A stretch of 64,000 nt of DNA from Gigaspora rosea (GCA_003550325.1 QKWP01000042.1:132156-196155); one strand, 5' to 3'; counted from the stretch's first letter, positions 25,676 through 38,976 are shown. The notes: generated by a model not told the origin, from the sequence alone. Numbers and translations are program-made.

Positions 25676-28600
25676 ATGTCAACCAAAAACCCTGAAGCTA
25701 TTGTCGAAATTGAAGAAGATGGAAAAGATGGAGAAGTAAAAGAGTTATATTTAGCTACTAATCCATTTGGAAATTTTGTAGTAGAATTTGGTAAAATTTC
25801 TGCTGAAATAATCTATTTATCATTTTTAAAATCACATTCTTACGCTTTTATTGATTTTAATGACTGATTGATTTACAGAATTATTGTCAACTGAATCAAG
25901 TGAATCAAGTGAATCGAAATTATGGAAATACAAATTTCGCATGTATAATGTTATTAAGTTAGAAAAAGATAACTACTACTCTGATCTGAAAGCTAAAAAG
26001 GCATTATCGTACAGAATACTTGATGAAATTAAAACACCTAAACCAAAATCATTTAAATTTACACCACCGCAATCTAAATTGATTGCATCTAAAAATAAAC
26101 TGAGTTGGTCTGTTGCTGTTTCAGATAAATTCTACAAAAACAAGTCATCACTTAAATCAACTTATAGATTATTAGCGATATCGTGTATAAGCAGTGATGA
26201 TATGACATATAAAGAACCTAAAAAATCTGAAGAACCTAAAGAACCTAAAGAACCTAAAGAACCTAAAGAACCTAAAGAACCTAAAGAACCTAAAGACCCT
26301 AATGATATTTCTGGATTTACTATCGTGTTCATCATTGATCTAAAGGATTATTCAATTAAACAAATATTACCGCTAGATAATTACAGTGGACAAGTCAAAT
26401 TGTTTTCAAAATATGAAGATAAAGAAAAGACGGATAAAAGTGGCCAAAATACGGATAAAAAAAATACCGATGAGGATAATCAGAAAAGAAAAACCAAGGA
26501 GGTTGAACAAAATCTAAATAAATTCTTTCTTATTATTCTTAATGTCTCTGGGGTTCATAAGTACTACTTTAAAGATTTCTTTAAACATTTAAATAAGCCT
26601 ACTGGTAAAATGCAAAGCTTTAAATATCCAAAGCGAATAAATCATGCACTAAGAAAGAATAAAAAATTTAGTGCTGAAATTAATCATAAATACATTCAAA
26701 AATGTTTAAATAAGCATTATTTTTTAGTAGACACTACATATGAAGGTGCTCAATATATGGGGTTATATGATTTGAGGACAGGCCAATTAGTCAATACCTT
26801 TAAGAGACAAAATTTAAACAGCTTAAATCTAATTGCAGATATTCCTGATTGTGTCGCAATATCACATAACAATAAATTATTAGCATATGCATCTGGAAAT
26901 TATGTTAAATTATATTTGATTGATTGTGGACTTGAGATAGCATCTATAAAGCTTATTAACAATGTCAAGGTGTCTGCTGACTATTTTTATGATTATTTCA
27001 TGCATTTTTTTAACGATGATGAAAGTTTATTAATATATCAATCAAAACGTCAATGGGCTACTTGGAATTTTTTCGGCTTAGAACAAGAGTCAATCGAACT
27101 CAAAGATCATCTAGTTTTACATGAACTTGAGTTCGATCTTAAAATGAAAAGTATTATTACTAAACTTAATTGTTATCAGTTGGTACGATCAAATTCCTTT
27201 GTAATCGTTGTTAAGAACCAAGAAGAAAAAGAAAAAGGAAAAGAAGAAGAAAAAAAATTTTCTAAAGATATTCGAATTTATGATGATTTCATCTTAGATT
27301 ATTTAAAAAGCGAGAGCGACAGCCCAGGTTTCAGGACACTATCGCTAAAAGAAAGCTTTGATGAGAAAACTATCAACAAACAAAAGCTTTTTATTTTTGA
27401 TCTTGAACATAAAAAATCAGAATTAGATGATTATTATCACATGTTTGAGCCTTGGTTATATACATCTCCTGATGTAAAGTCAACTCCACAATATTCAGTT
27501 TATCTCGACAAAAAAAATGAAACTCTACTTCTGATTGGAACTCAAACGATTCAAGTTTGGCACGATCGAGTTAAGCAAGATCAAACTAAACAAGATAAAG
27601 CTAAACAAGATCAAGCTAAACAAGGTCAAGATAAAAAAAGAACCCTTGAATACATTAGTGTAATCGATAAAAAAGATACCAAATATGTTATTGAAAAAAT
27701 CGAGTATACAATTAGAAAATTTAAAATTTCATTTCAAGATTCTAAAACTCAAGATTCTAAAACTCAAGATTCTAAAACACAAGATTCTGAAACTCAAGAT
27801 TCTAAAAAAGTAATTGAAATGGGATGTGATGATGACATAATACATACTGTAATAGAAGCTTGTAAAACACTTGAATTTTTAAATTCGATATATCATGGTT
27901 CTGATATTGATTATTCTATATCATTAGCCTTTGAAGATTGCCATTCAAAATTTAATGAGATAGTCGAACAAACACGAAATATTATTTTAAGATTTATTCA
28001 ATTATATCCAATTGTTTGGCGATTATTAAGCGTCCGCTATGATTTATTGGGCATTCTCATTGAAGCGGAGGAAAAACTGCTTATAAAACATATATTATTC
28101 AACGAAAAAAAAGATATCGATAGTTCTGAAAATCGTATTCGTAAAACCCTTGATTATATAGTAACCAAATTGGATAAATTGGAGAAAAATGAAAATTCAA
28201 ATGATAAAATGCCAAATCGTGATCATTTATTACATGAGAAATCGATTCACATGCCACAACGTTATTCGTGGTTTGGCGGAAAAAATACGATTCGCAGGTC
28301 ATTTAATTTAAAGAAAGATCTGATATATCTAGGATATTTATTAGAATATTATTCTAATAAAGCAGTCGAAGATATTGGGTGGATGATTAGTATTAGAGAA
28401 ATTTTACAGGAACTTTATGAAAGTGACGATGGTCAGTAATAATTTTCTCATTTAATCAACATAAAAATTTTCTCAAATATTTATCCTTTTTCATATAGGG
28501 ATGATAAAGTTGTATCGTCAAATATTATTATATAAACCTTGCTTTTGTTCAAAAGGATTGGATATACCTTATTTTGATTTTCTTACAATCCCGCCAAGTA

Positions 28601-30582
28601 CAAGTAATTCTTTAGAAGTTTATATACCTATAACGCAATTAATTCCACTGGATTCCAATTTGACAGTAGAAGAAATCAGGTAATATTTCCAAAATGCTAT
28701 TCCATGCTTTTATTGCATTATTTTTATTATTAACTAAATTAAAATTTAAACACAGTAAAGATAAAATTCCTGATGTTCGAATGGTGCCTTTTATTGATTT
28801 TGCGACAAACAATAAACCATTTCCGGTAGCAAAAGGAAACAAAAAATACATGTATATTTTAAAATCTTTAATTTTTCCTAATAAATCTTTATCTTTGGAA
28901 AAGATCGGTATTCCTATTCTTTCTATTATAGAAAAAGTTGAAAGTAATCATGATGATCCTTTCTACTTTAATCCATCCATAGAAGCCATTATGAATTTTA
29001 TGTGGCATGCATCAAAATTACATTGGCATTACACTTTATACATTTTTATAATATATTTTTTATCTTATTCAATTATTACCTGGATGTATGTTGCACACAT
29101 GGAAGTTACCGATGACCTTCAACACATACTGATGCTTGTCACTGTTATATTATTTTTTTATTTAAGTTATTATCATTTTATGGTTGAATTTAACCAAGCA
29201 CGCTCTAAAAAATTGGACTATTTAAAAGATCCTTTTAATTTAGTAGATCTTTTTGCAATTATTTTACCATTTATTATCTCTGTTTACATTTTGATAGAAT
29301 ATTATACAATTGAAGATGGGTTTAAATATGCTGAAAGTAACATATATTTGTCATTTATAATTTTTCTAAGTATTTTAACTATTTGGTATGAATTCGTAAG
29401 TATATGTTTTGTTTCTTGCTAATTATTACAGTGTATAAAAATTTTATATTTTTATTATTATTTATTATTAAAATATTATTGTTTTAGATTGTATTATTGC
29501 GTATCTTTCCAGGTATATAGAATGCATATTAATTACAGCATATCTTTTAAATTTGCATAAGCTTACACATATGCGTATTTATATATTATTTAGGTTTCGC
29601 ACACTACCTAGATATACTTTACAATATTGTTATTGAAATAAAATTGTTTTTACTATTTTTTGCTTTAACAGTAATTGCTATGGTAGATTCTAATTTATTT
29701 ATTATATATTATATCACTATTATGTTACTATTTTACAATATCATATATAATTACTTATATTCAATTTATTATACTTTTTTTTTAGGGACATGCATTGTAA
29801 GTTTATTATTAATGCTTAGATTTTTAAAATTAGTATTAATACATATCTGATGTATTCATTATATGCAGATTTATTTTTCTTGGTTATGCAGCTTACATTG
29901 GATTAAGCGAATCTCCGACGACATATGAGATTGCTAATGGAAGTACCGAGTTAAATTTGACTGAAGGAGAACCGGAAAATATATTTTCAAACCCTTTTAG
30001 CGCTATAATTTCTGCATATAATTGGGATTCAACTGGATTAGATGCTTGGGGATTTTGGCCTCTCATTATTATCAGTGTACTTGGTAATATCGTTTTTATT
30101 ATTATATTACAAAATGTTATTATTTCATTTATGAGGTATGTTTAAATAATATTTTAGTAATTACCATATTAACAACAAAAAAAAATTTCTTGATTTAAAT
30201 TATTAATAATAATTTCAAACTCATTAAAAGTGCGGCTTTTGAGAATGCTGATAAAGATGGAAAACGGACTGTTCTCAACTTTCAAAGTCGCTTAATTAAT
30301 GATTATGCTCGTCTTGAAGATTCTGCTTTCACTTCGGGAGAGAGTAATTTTGACGAAAAACTTAAAACTAAATTAAATGTGAAGTATGTATGTTTTTATG
30401 ATGAACCATCAATAACAGAAGCATGGAGAAATAAATCCAAAGAATGGGAATCAATTCCAATATATTGGAATGCTGAAAGTCAAATACCAACAGAAAATGA
30501 TTGTAGATACTTTATGGAAAAAGAAAATATTGGATTTATTTGGATTCCTGAGGAAAACAATGAAGGAGAAAAAACAAAATAA
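25676..30582 (+). CDS. Ion transport domain (TRP-like) channel, copy 2
   Basis: Second intact member, 1410 residues. Exons: 25676-25790, 25879-28431, 28499-28679, 28756-29395, 29488-29512, 29594-29682, 29786-29796, 29869-30135, 30231-30582 (4233 nt, in phase). The intron that splits copies 1 and 3 near the end of the large exon is absent: the frame runs through RSFNLKKDLIYLGY. Expanded low-complexity tracts: about seven Glu-Pro-Lys repeats (26212-26301), Gln-Asp-Gln-Ala-Lys type repeats (27572-27630) and five Asp-Ser-Lys-Thr-Gln repeats (27737-27805). S1 starts near 1043, S2 1073, S3 1107, S4 1146, S5 1172, pore about 1245 (NPFSAIISAYNWDS), S6 1268-1292, then an acidic tail. The N-terminal half resembles copy 3a (33900), the channel half copies 1 and 3b (44789). 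Role as for copy 1, by family inference. Confidence 0.85.
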
Positions 30583-32028
30583 ACAGATGATGGTAATGTT
30601 TAAAAAATATTTTATAACTAGCATCGTTTGTTATATTGTTTCTTTAAAAATACGTTAAGTTTATAAACTATTTATTTGTTGCTTGATAAATTATTTTATT
30701 TATTTTGTTATATAAATTCTAGAAATTTTAGTTGATATTAAATAACAGTTTTTTTTTATAAAAAATTGGCATGAGTTCTTAATTCTAGAGATTTGCTTTT
30801 TATCATAAGTTATAGTACTAAACTAAAATAAATATAAAATTCAACTCTAATGCTTCAAAAGATATCTAAATTAATTTCGTCTCATGAAATTTGGTAAGCA
30901 CTACTTTGATGCTTTTCCTAAATATGTCTATAGATTTCCGTTATCCGTGTCAGGGCATCTAATTTTCATTTAGGATAAATTAAATACTATCCAAATTTCC
31001 AAATCATGCATTCATCCTACCTTGTCTCGAAAGATTTCGCACAATTTAATGATGTTTTTCATGCATGGTTAAAATCATATAGAATTTCATCCACATTGAA
31101 ACACATTAAAGTATTTCTAATTAAAAAAGTATGTAATATATTTTATACAGTTTAAAATCAGACTTGTGATCTAAATTTCGAAATCGGCCATAATTTACAA
31201 TTATTAATCCTATTCACTTTTTATTCCAAAATATATTTTTTCAAATTATAATCACATTTTTAATGGCTACAAAATCGTGTTAAGTGTATTATTAGTTCAA
31301 ACATTGAGCGTTTCAAAATGAATAAAATCAATACATTACCTCGAGCTTAATTCTCTTTAAGTTCTGATTTATTAATCTGTAAATTACTGGTTAGATTCTT
31401 TAATCCATATTTTTTCCTGTGAGAATACTATTGCGGACCCTTGTTAAATAATTTGATTTTGCTAAATTTGTGAGTAATAATAGTCTACTTTTCCAAAGAT
31501 GCTTTTAATTCTTCTGAATATTTATACACAATTATGATGAAGATTATTAATGGCAATAGATACATAAATTAAGAATCAATCCACGGCAGTTGTGCGCAGG
31601 GTTGAGGAGTGTATGATAAGGAGATCCTTTTATGTTAATGTGAGCATGACGTTAAATAAGGTTTGAAAGTTTTGTGTGTGTTTTTCGAGGTTGCGTTAAT
31701 AGATTTTTATGTTTCTTTGTCTTTGGAGTGATTGTTACAACAATCGCGATTTGATATTTTAAATACTAATGTTTTATTTTGTTTTTTGAAGATGTTTGGG
31801 ACTTTGTTTTTTTTTGATCGAATTTAACGTTTTTGTTTTTTTTTTTTTTTTTTTCTTTTACGTATCTTTTTTATAGTCAAAGAATTAACCTTGTCACCTG
31901 TACCCATGAACTTGCAATCATTGATTCGTGCACTTGATTAACCTAAATACAACGAAGTCAAATTAATTAACGCATGTGAAAAATAAGGCAGGGAGAATTG
32001 TTAGCAGCAAATTGAAGGTCCCTGACAT
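30583..32028. other. Conserved 3-prime flank of copy 2
   Basis: Non-coding. The same sequence, diverged, follows the genes at 38606-40286 and 49585-51180, with landmarks TTGCTTTTTATCATAAGTTA, CTTTTCCTAAATATGTCTAT and TGAACTTGCAATCATTGATTC. It contains T-rich tracts near 31840. No gene seen. Confidence 0.75.
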
Positions 32029-32745
32029 TGGGTTATCTGTCAATTAAGTAAATCAAAACTATATGGGGGTGAGTCAGTAGAAACGCACCATATTTTTCTA
32101 ATAAAGAATAACTTAACAACTTAACCAAATTTAGTAAAATTTTTTTTAAATAGATTCTACAAGTTTTTAGAATTGATTTAAAAAAATTTTTATTAAATTT
32201 GATTAAATTTTTGTTAAGTTATTTTGTTTGAAGATTTAAAAAAATTTCATTAAAAACAATATGGTGCATTTCACCCCCATATGTGGTCACTGATATTTGA
32301 GTTAAGGCAATTTTTTATTGAGTAACATATGTATATGTATATAATTAATGTACTTTTTTAGATGCTCAAATTACAATCTTCTTTTTTAACAGAAAATTTT
32401 AACGTCAATTGAATCATTTCTATCCTATTAACAAAGTCACAGAGCCATTTTTTACATTACATATGAAAACCAAAATTTTTGTTCTAATTACTTTATCTGT
32501 ATTTATTGTTGGATAACTCGAACGAAATTTAAACTACTAGTAGATTTTTTTTAATTAATATAAAATTTGGCTCTTTTATCAAATTATTTAAATTTTGTGA
32601 TTCTACCTTTTAGTTGTAAAGACCCTGCATTTAAATCATTGTCGTCAATAAAATATTAATAACTAATAATGAAAATTATATTAATATAAAATTTTATATG
32701 ATGCCATATAATAATTTTGATTTACTTAGTTGACAGACCACCCAA
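32029..32745. mobile_element. Mutator-like MITE, copy A
   Basis: 717 bp with inverted ends around GGTCTGTCAACTAAGTAAAT (left end TGGGTTATCTGTCAATTAAG). It is flanked by TGACAT on the left and ACGTGACAT on the right. It is shared with the spacer at 43261-43975 and missing at the matching place in the spacer near 51220 (CACATGATATGTC). The target duplication of about 9 bp suggests Mutator-like mobilisation. No transposase. Confidence 0.75.
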
Positions 32746-33191
32746 ACGTGACATGTCTAATAAAAAAAATAGTCCCGTGATCACGTAACCAGCTAAGCCC
32801 TCAAAGCCTTGAGTCGGATAAGGAACCTTCAAGAAATCATAAATAAGTCGTGATAAGATCATTATCATAATTGCCCCAAGATCACTATGGAGAGAGAAGC
32901 CCAGTGTTAAAAATTTAGCACAAATATACTATGCAAAAATTTTTATTACCTATACAGGTAAAACGTGTGGCTGTGTCAAACTGTTATTAAAATTTTCACG
33001 ATAGAAATCGGATAAGGCAAAAGTAATGTGATGGATTATAACTAAACAAAGAAACGATTAAAATCACAATAAAGTTTTTATCGACGGCATGAGGTTCTAA
33101 AAATTTCGATTTTCTTCTTTTGTTTCCTTTGAATTTTATATAATTAGAAATAGAATTATTCTTAGTTGTAGTCTGTTGTATCCAATAATTT

Positions 33192-33437
33192 GGGCTGCCG
33201 TCAATAGAAATAAGGCAGATTGACATTTTTAAAAAAAATTAATACCTTAACTTTCACAGTTCATATCTCGATTATTTTGAAACTATCTTGATGATTTTAT
33301 ATTCAAAAGAAAGCGGCATTCTTTTGACTATTAAATAATTAAGATAGCCTCAAAATCCATCGAGATATAAGCTGTGTAAGTTAAGGTATTGATTTTTTTA
33401 AAATGTCAATCTGCCTTATTTCTATTGACGGCAACCC
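33192..33437. mobile_element. MITE with 4-bp ATTT duplication, copy A
   Basis: The inverted ends share about 36 nt, starting GGGCTGCCGTCAATAGAAAT. The 4-bp ATTT lies on both sides (33188-33191, 33438-33441). The matching spacer at about 44326 reads TCCAATAACTTTATTAATAA without the insert, an empty site. A second copy is at 62057-62304. 246 bp, non-coding. Superfamily not assigned. Confidence 0.85.
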
Positions 33438-33449
33438 ATTTTATTAATA

Positions 33450-33670
33450 AAATCCATACACATCCTATCCAAAATCTTCACTCGCTTCGCCCTAAAAATC
33501 GCTCCCAACAACCTGTAACAAGCCCGATTAGCCTTACCTTGTCAAATCATTACGCCTCTAACCTACTGGACTTGTTGTGCCGTTGATTGTGCAATTTTGA
33601 TTTTTTCCTTGTGGTGACTCTATACTTCGTACGTCTGACTCACCAGGTACGCCAACAACAACAACAAAAC
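33450..33670. other. Conserved block upstream of copies 3a, 3b and the decayed copy
   Basis: About 200 bp of higher GC content, shared with 44340-44580 and 51785-51990, with landmarks AACAAGCCCGATAAGCCTTA and ACTTCGTACGTCTGA. It is absent upstream of copies 1 and 2. Short open frames cross it on both strands but none is conserved in all three places, so I do not call a gene. It could be an old inserted element or a distal regulatory block. Confidence 0.5.
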
Positions 33671-33767
33671 AATAACTAATTATATATTATAACCCAAAAA
33701 CAAATTGGCTTGATATAAGAATCATCTTTTTTTTGAACAGCCACTGTAAACATTAAAAGTGAAAAGG

Positions 33768-33775
33768 CATATAAA
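33768..33775 (+). promoter_or_regulatory. TATA-like box of channel gene 3a
   Basis: CATATAAA about 125 bp before the ATG, following GAACAGCCACTGTAAACATT. Confidence 0.5.
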
Positions 33776-33899
33776 TAAAAAATATTTTGAAAAATAAATA
33801 AACTTTTGGTTTTTAGCTTAAGTCACAAATAAACAAATAATAATTAAATACAGTTATTGCTGATTGATAGATCGTTAAACGACAAGAAATTATTTTACC

Positions 33900-36800
33900 A
33901 TGTCAACCAAAAACCCTGAAGAATCTATCGTCAAAATTGAAGAAGATGGAGAAGTAAAAGAATTATATTTAGCTGCTAACCCATTTGGCAATTTTGTAGT
34001 AGAATTTGGTAAAATTTCTGCAGAAATAATTTATTTATCATTTTTAAAATCACATTCTTACACTTTTATTGATTTTAATGGCTGTTTGATTTACAGAATT
34101 ATTGTCAAGTGAATCAAGTGAATCAAGTGAATCAAGTGAATCGAAATTATGGAAATACAAATTTCGCATGTATAATGTTAAGATGTTAGAAAAAGATGAA
34201 TGCTCTAATCTGAAAGCTAAAAAGGCATTATCGTACAGAATACTTTCTGAAATTGAAACACCTAAGCCAAAAACATTTGAATTTACACAAATGCAATCTG
34301 ATTTGATTACATCTAAAAACAAACTGAGTTGGTCTGTTGCTGTTTCAGATAAACTATACAAACACGAGTCACGGCAATCAACCGCCAGATTATTAGCGAT
34401 ATCATGTATAAGCAAAGATGATATGACATATATGACATATGGAAAACCTCAAAACCGTAAAAAAATAACTGGATTTACTATTGTTTTCTTCATTAATCAC
34501 GATAATTTAATTGAAGAAACATTAACACTAGATAATCACGGTGGACAAGTCAAATTGTTTTCAAAATATGAAGATAAAGAAAGTAGCCAAAATGCGGATG
34601 AAAAAAATATCGACGAGGATAATCAGAAAAGAAAAACTAATGGAGCTGAACAAAATCTAGATAGGTTCTTTCTTATTATTCTTAATGTCTCTGGGGTTCA
34701 TAAGTACTACATTAAACATTTCTTTAAACATTTAAATAAGCTTACAGGTAAAATTCGAAGCTTTGAATATCCAAAGCGAATAAATCATGCCCTAAAAAAG
34801 AATATAAGATTTAGTCCCCAATTTAATCATAAATACATTCAAAAATGTTTAAATTTGCATTATTTTTTAGTAGACACTACATGTGAAGGTGCTCAATATA
34901 TGGAGTTATATGATTTGAGGACAAACCAGTTAGCCAATACCTTTAAGAGACAAAATTTAAACAGCTTAAATCTCATGGCAGATATTCCTGATTCTGTCGC
35001 AATATCACATAACAATAATTATTAGCATATGCATCTGGATATAATGTTAAATTATACTTGATTGATTGTGGACTTGAGATAGCATCTATAAAGCTTATTA
35101 ACAATGTCAAGGTGTCTGCTGACTATAATTATGATTATTTCATGCATTTTTTTAACGATGATGAAAGTTTATTAATATATCAATCAAAACATCATTGGGC
35201 TATTTGGAATTTTTTTGGCTTAGAACAAAAATCAATTGAACTCAAAGATCATAAAATTGAACATCAACTTGAGTTCGATCTTAAAATGAAAAGTATTTTT
35301 ACTAAAAATTGTTATCAGTTGGAACGATCAAATTCCTTTGTAATCATTGTTAAGAACAAAGAAGAAAAAGAAGAAACAAAATTTTCTAAAGATAGGTATA
35401 TTTCTGATGGTTTCATCTCAGATTATTTAAAAAGCGAGAGCGTCAATCCAAATTTCAAGACATTATCGCTAAAAGAAAGTTTTGTTGAGACTACTATCGA
35501 AAAAGAAAAGCATTTTATCTTTGATATTGATCATAAAAAATCTGAACTAGATGAATATTATCAAATATTTGAGCCTTGGTTATATACATCTGATGATGAT
35601 GTAAAGGGATCTCCACGATATTCAGTTTATCTCGACGAAAAAAATGAAACTCTACTTCTGATTGGAACTCAAACGATTCAAGTTTGGCACGATCGAGCTA
35701 AGCAGGATCAAACTAAACAAGATCAAGCTAAACAAGATCAAGCTAAACAAGATCAAGCTAAACAAGGTCAAGATAAAAAAAGAACCCTTGAATTCATTAG
35801 TGTAATCGATAAAAAAGATACCAAAAATGTTATTATTGAAAAAATCGAGTATGCAATTAGAAAATTTAAAATTTCATTTCAAGATTCTAAAACTCAAGAT
35901 TCTAAAAAAGTAATTGAAATGGGATGTGATGATGACATAATACATACTGTAATAGAAGCTTGTAACACACTTAGATTTTTAAATTCGATATATCATGGTT
36001 CTAATATTGATTATTCTATATCATTAGCCTTTAAAGATTGTCATTCAAAATTTAATGAGATAGTCGAACAAACACGAAATATTATTATAAGATTTATTCA
36101 ATTATATCCAATTGTTTGGCGATTATTAAGCGTTCGCTATGATTTATTGAGCATTCTCATAGCTGAGGAAAAACTGCTTATAAAACATATATTATTCAAT
36201 GAAAAAAAAGACATCTATAGTCATGAAGATTGTATTCGTAAAACCCTTGATATAGTATACGAATTGAAAAATGAAAATTCAAATGATAAAATGCCAATTC
36301 GCGATCATTTATTACATGAGAAATCGATTCACATGCCGCAATATTCTTCGTGGTTTGGCGGAGAAAATCCGATTCGCAGGTCATTTGATTTAAAGAAAGA
36401 TCTGATATATCTAGGATATTTATTAGAATATTATTCTAATAAAGCAGTCGAAGATATTGGGTGGATGATTAGTATTAGAGACATTTTACAGGAACTGTAT
36501 GATTGTGACTATGGTCAGTAATAATTTTCTCATTTAATCAACATAAAAATTTTCTCAAATATTTATCCTTTTTCATATAGGGATGATAAAGTTGTATCTT
36601 CAAATATTATTATATAAACCTTGCTTTTGTTCAAAAGGATTGGATATACCTTATTTTGATTTTCTTACAATCCCGCCAAGTGTAAGTAATTCTTTAGAAG
36701 TTTATATACCTATAACGCAATTAATTCCACTGGATTCCGATTTGAAAGTAGAAGAAATTAGGTAATATTTCCAAATTGCTATTCCTTGCTTTTATTGCAT

Positions 36801-38605
36801 TATTTTATTATGACTAAATTATAATTTAAACATAGTAAAGAAAAAATTTCTGATGTTAAAATGGGGCCTTTTGTTGATTTTGTAGCAAATTATAAAAAAG
36901 AATTTAAATTAAAAGGAAACAAATTCACGAATTTTTTAAAATCTTTAATTTTTCCTAAGAAATATTTACCTTTGGAAGAGATTCCTATTCCTATTTTTTT
37001 TATTATAGAAAGTGTTGGAAGTGATGATCCTTTCTACTTTAACCCATCCATGGAAGCCATTATGAATTTTTTGTGCCATGTATCAAAATCATATTGGCGC
37101 AACACTTTTTACATTTTTATAATATATTTTTTATCTTATTCAATTATTACCTGGATGTATGTTGCACACATGGAAGTTACAGGTGTCCTTCAACATATGC
37201 TGATGTTTGTCACTCTTATATTACTTTTTTATTTAACTTATTACCATTTAATGGTTGAATTTAATTTAATGCTCAAACAAGAGATATACACGTATTTTAG
37301 AGATCCTTTTAATTACGTAGATCTTTTTTCACTTATTTTACCATTTATTATCTCTGTTTACATTTTGATAGAATATTTTACAATTGAAGATGGGTTTAAA
37401 TATGCTGAAAGTAACATATATTTGTCATTTATAATTTTTATAAGTATTATAGTTATTTGGTATGAATTCGTAAGTATATATATGTTTTTGCTTTTTGCTA
37501 CTTATTACTTCGTATAAAATATTTTATTTCTATTATTATTTATTATTTACAATATTATTGTTTTAGTTTGTATTGTTACGTGTCTTTCCAGGTATATATA
37601 ATGTATATTAATTACAGTGTATCTTTAAATTTGCATAAGCTTACACATATACGTATTTATATATTATTTAGTTTTCGTACACTACCTAGATATGATTTAC
37701 AATATTTTTGTTGAAATACGATTGTTTTTACTATTTTTTGCTTTAACAGTAATTGCAACGGTAGATTCTAATTTTATGTTATATTATATTACTATGTTAC
37801 TATTTTACAATATCATATATAATTACTTATATTCAATTTATTATACCTTTCTTTTAGGGCCATGCATTGTAAGTTTATTATTAACGCTAAGATTTTAAAT
37901 TTTGTATTAATACATATATACATTACATGCAGATTTATTTTTCTTGGCTATGCAGCTTACATTGGGTTAAGTGATCCTCCTACGACATCTGTGGTTATGA
38001 ATGGAAGTACTGTAGCTTATAATATGACTGGAGAAGCACCGGAAAATCTATTTTCAAACCCTTTTACCGCTATAATTTCTGCGTATAATTGGGATTCAAT
38101 TGCGTTAGATACTTGGGGATTTTGGCCTCTCGCTATAATCAACGTGCTTGGTAATATCTTTTTTATTATTTTATTACAAAATGTTATGATTTCATTTATG
38201 AGGTATGCCTAAATAATATATTAGTTATCATATTTTACAAAATTTGCTTGATTGAAATTATTAATAATAATCTACGATCTCTTTAAAAGTGCAGTTTTTG
38301 AGAGTGCTGGAAAACGGAATGTTATCTACTTTCAAAGTATCTTAATTTATGAATGCGCTCGTCTTAAAGATTCTGCTTTCACTTCGGGAAGGAATTATTT
38401 TGACAAACGCCTTAAAAATAAATTAAAAGTGAAGTATGTATGTTTTTATGATAATCCATCAATTACAGAAGCATGGAGAGATAAAGCCAAAAAATGGGAA
38501 TCAACTCCAATATATTGGAATGCTGAAAGTCAAATATCCACAGAAAATGATTGTAAATACTTTATGGAACATGAAGATATTGGATTTATTTGGAGGTCAG
38601 AGTAA
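33900..38605 (+). pseudogene. Ion transport domain channel, copy 3a, one base out of frame
   Basis: Same gene layout: exons 33900-34008, 34097-36513, 36581-36761, 36836-37469, 37567-37591, 37672-37760, 37858-37868, 37933-38202, 38290-38605. All splice sites and all other phases are kept, but the sum is 4052 nt, one short of a multiple of three. The gap is in the large exon near 35014-35020, where the other copies read ACAATAAATTATTAGC and this one has one A fewer. The frame closes two codons later and reopens from 35058. This is either a recent inactivation or an error in an A run. The tail is shorter than in the other copies (stop right after WRSE). The pore module is the most divergent (GEAPENLF, SIALDTWGFW). 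Five Lys-Gln-Asp-Gln-Ala type repeats lie near 35700-35770. Otherwise a TRP-like channel as for copy 1. Confidence 0.8.
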
Positions 38606-38810
38606 AAAAAAATGAAGGAGAAACAATAAAATAAACAGATAATGATGGTAAAGTTTAATAAAATAATTTATAATTATCATTAGTAATCTTTTGTTATATT
38701 GTTTCTTTAAAAAATATGTTAAGTTTATTAAACTACTTATTCGTTGCTTGATAAATTGTTTTATTTATCCCTTTATATAAATTCTAGAAATATTAGTTGA
38801 TATTAAATAC

Positions 38811-38976
38811 AATAACAGTTTTTTTTTAAAAAAACATTGGCACGAGTTTTTAATTCTAGAGATTTGCTTTCTATCTTAAGTTATAGTAACTAAAATAACA
38901 GTTTTTTTTAAAAAAAACATTGGCATGAGTTTTTAATTCTAGAGATTTGCTTTCTATCTTAAGTTATAGTAACTAA
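38811..38976. repeat. 83-bp tandem duplication in the 3-prime flank of copy 3a
   Basis: Units 38811-38893 and 38894-38976, both starting AATAACAGTTTTTTTT and containing TTTTAATTCTAGAGATTTGC. Same relative location as the 88-bp duplication after copy 1, but with different endpoints. Confidence 0.88.

Noticed and set aside
34050-34415. Minus-strand frame rich in Ser-Leu-Asp repeats
   Set aside because: Antisense shadow of the Ser-Glu repeat in the channel exon.
35010-35060. Small intron explaining the frame change in copy 3a
   Set aside because: The sequence aligns with the other copies without a gap apart from one base, and no GT-AG pair fits.
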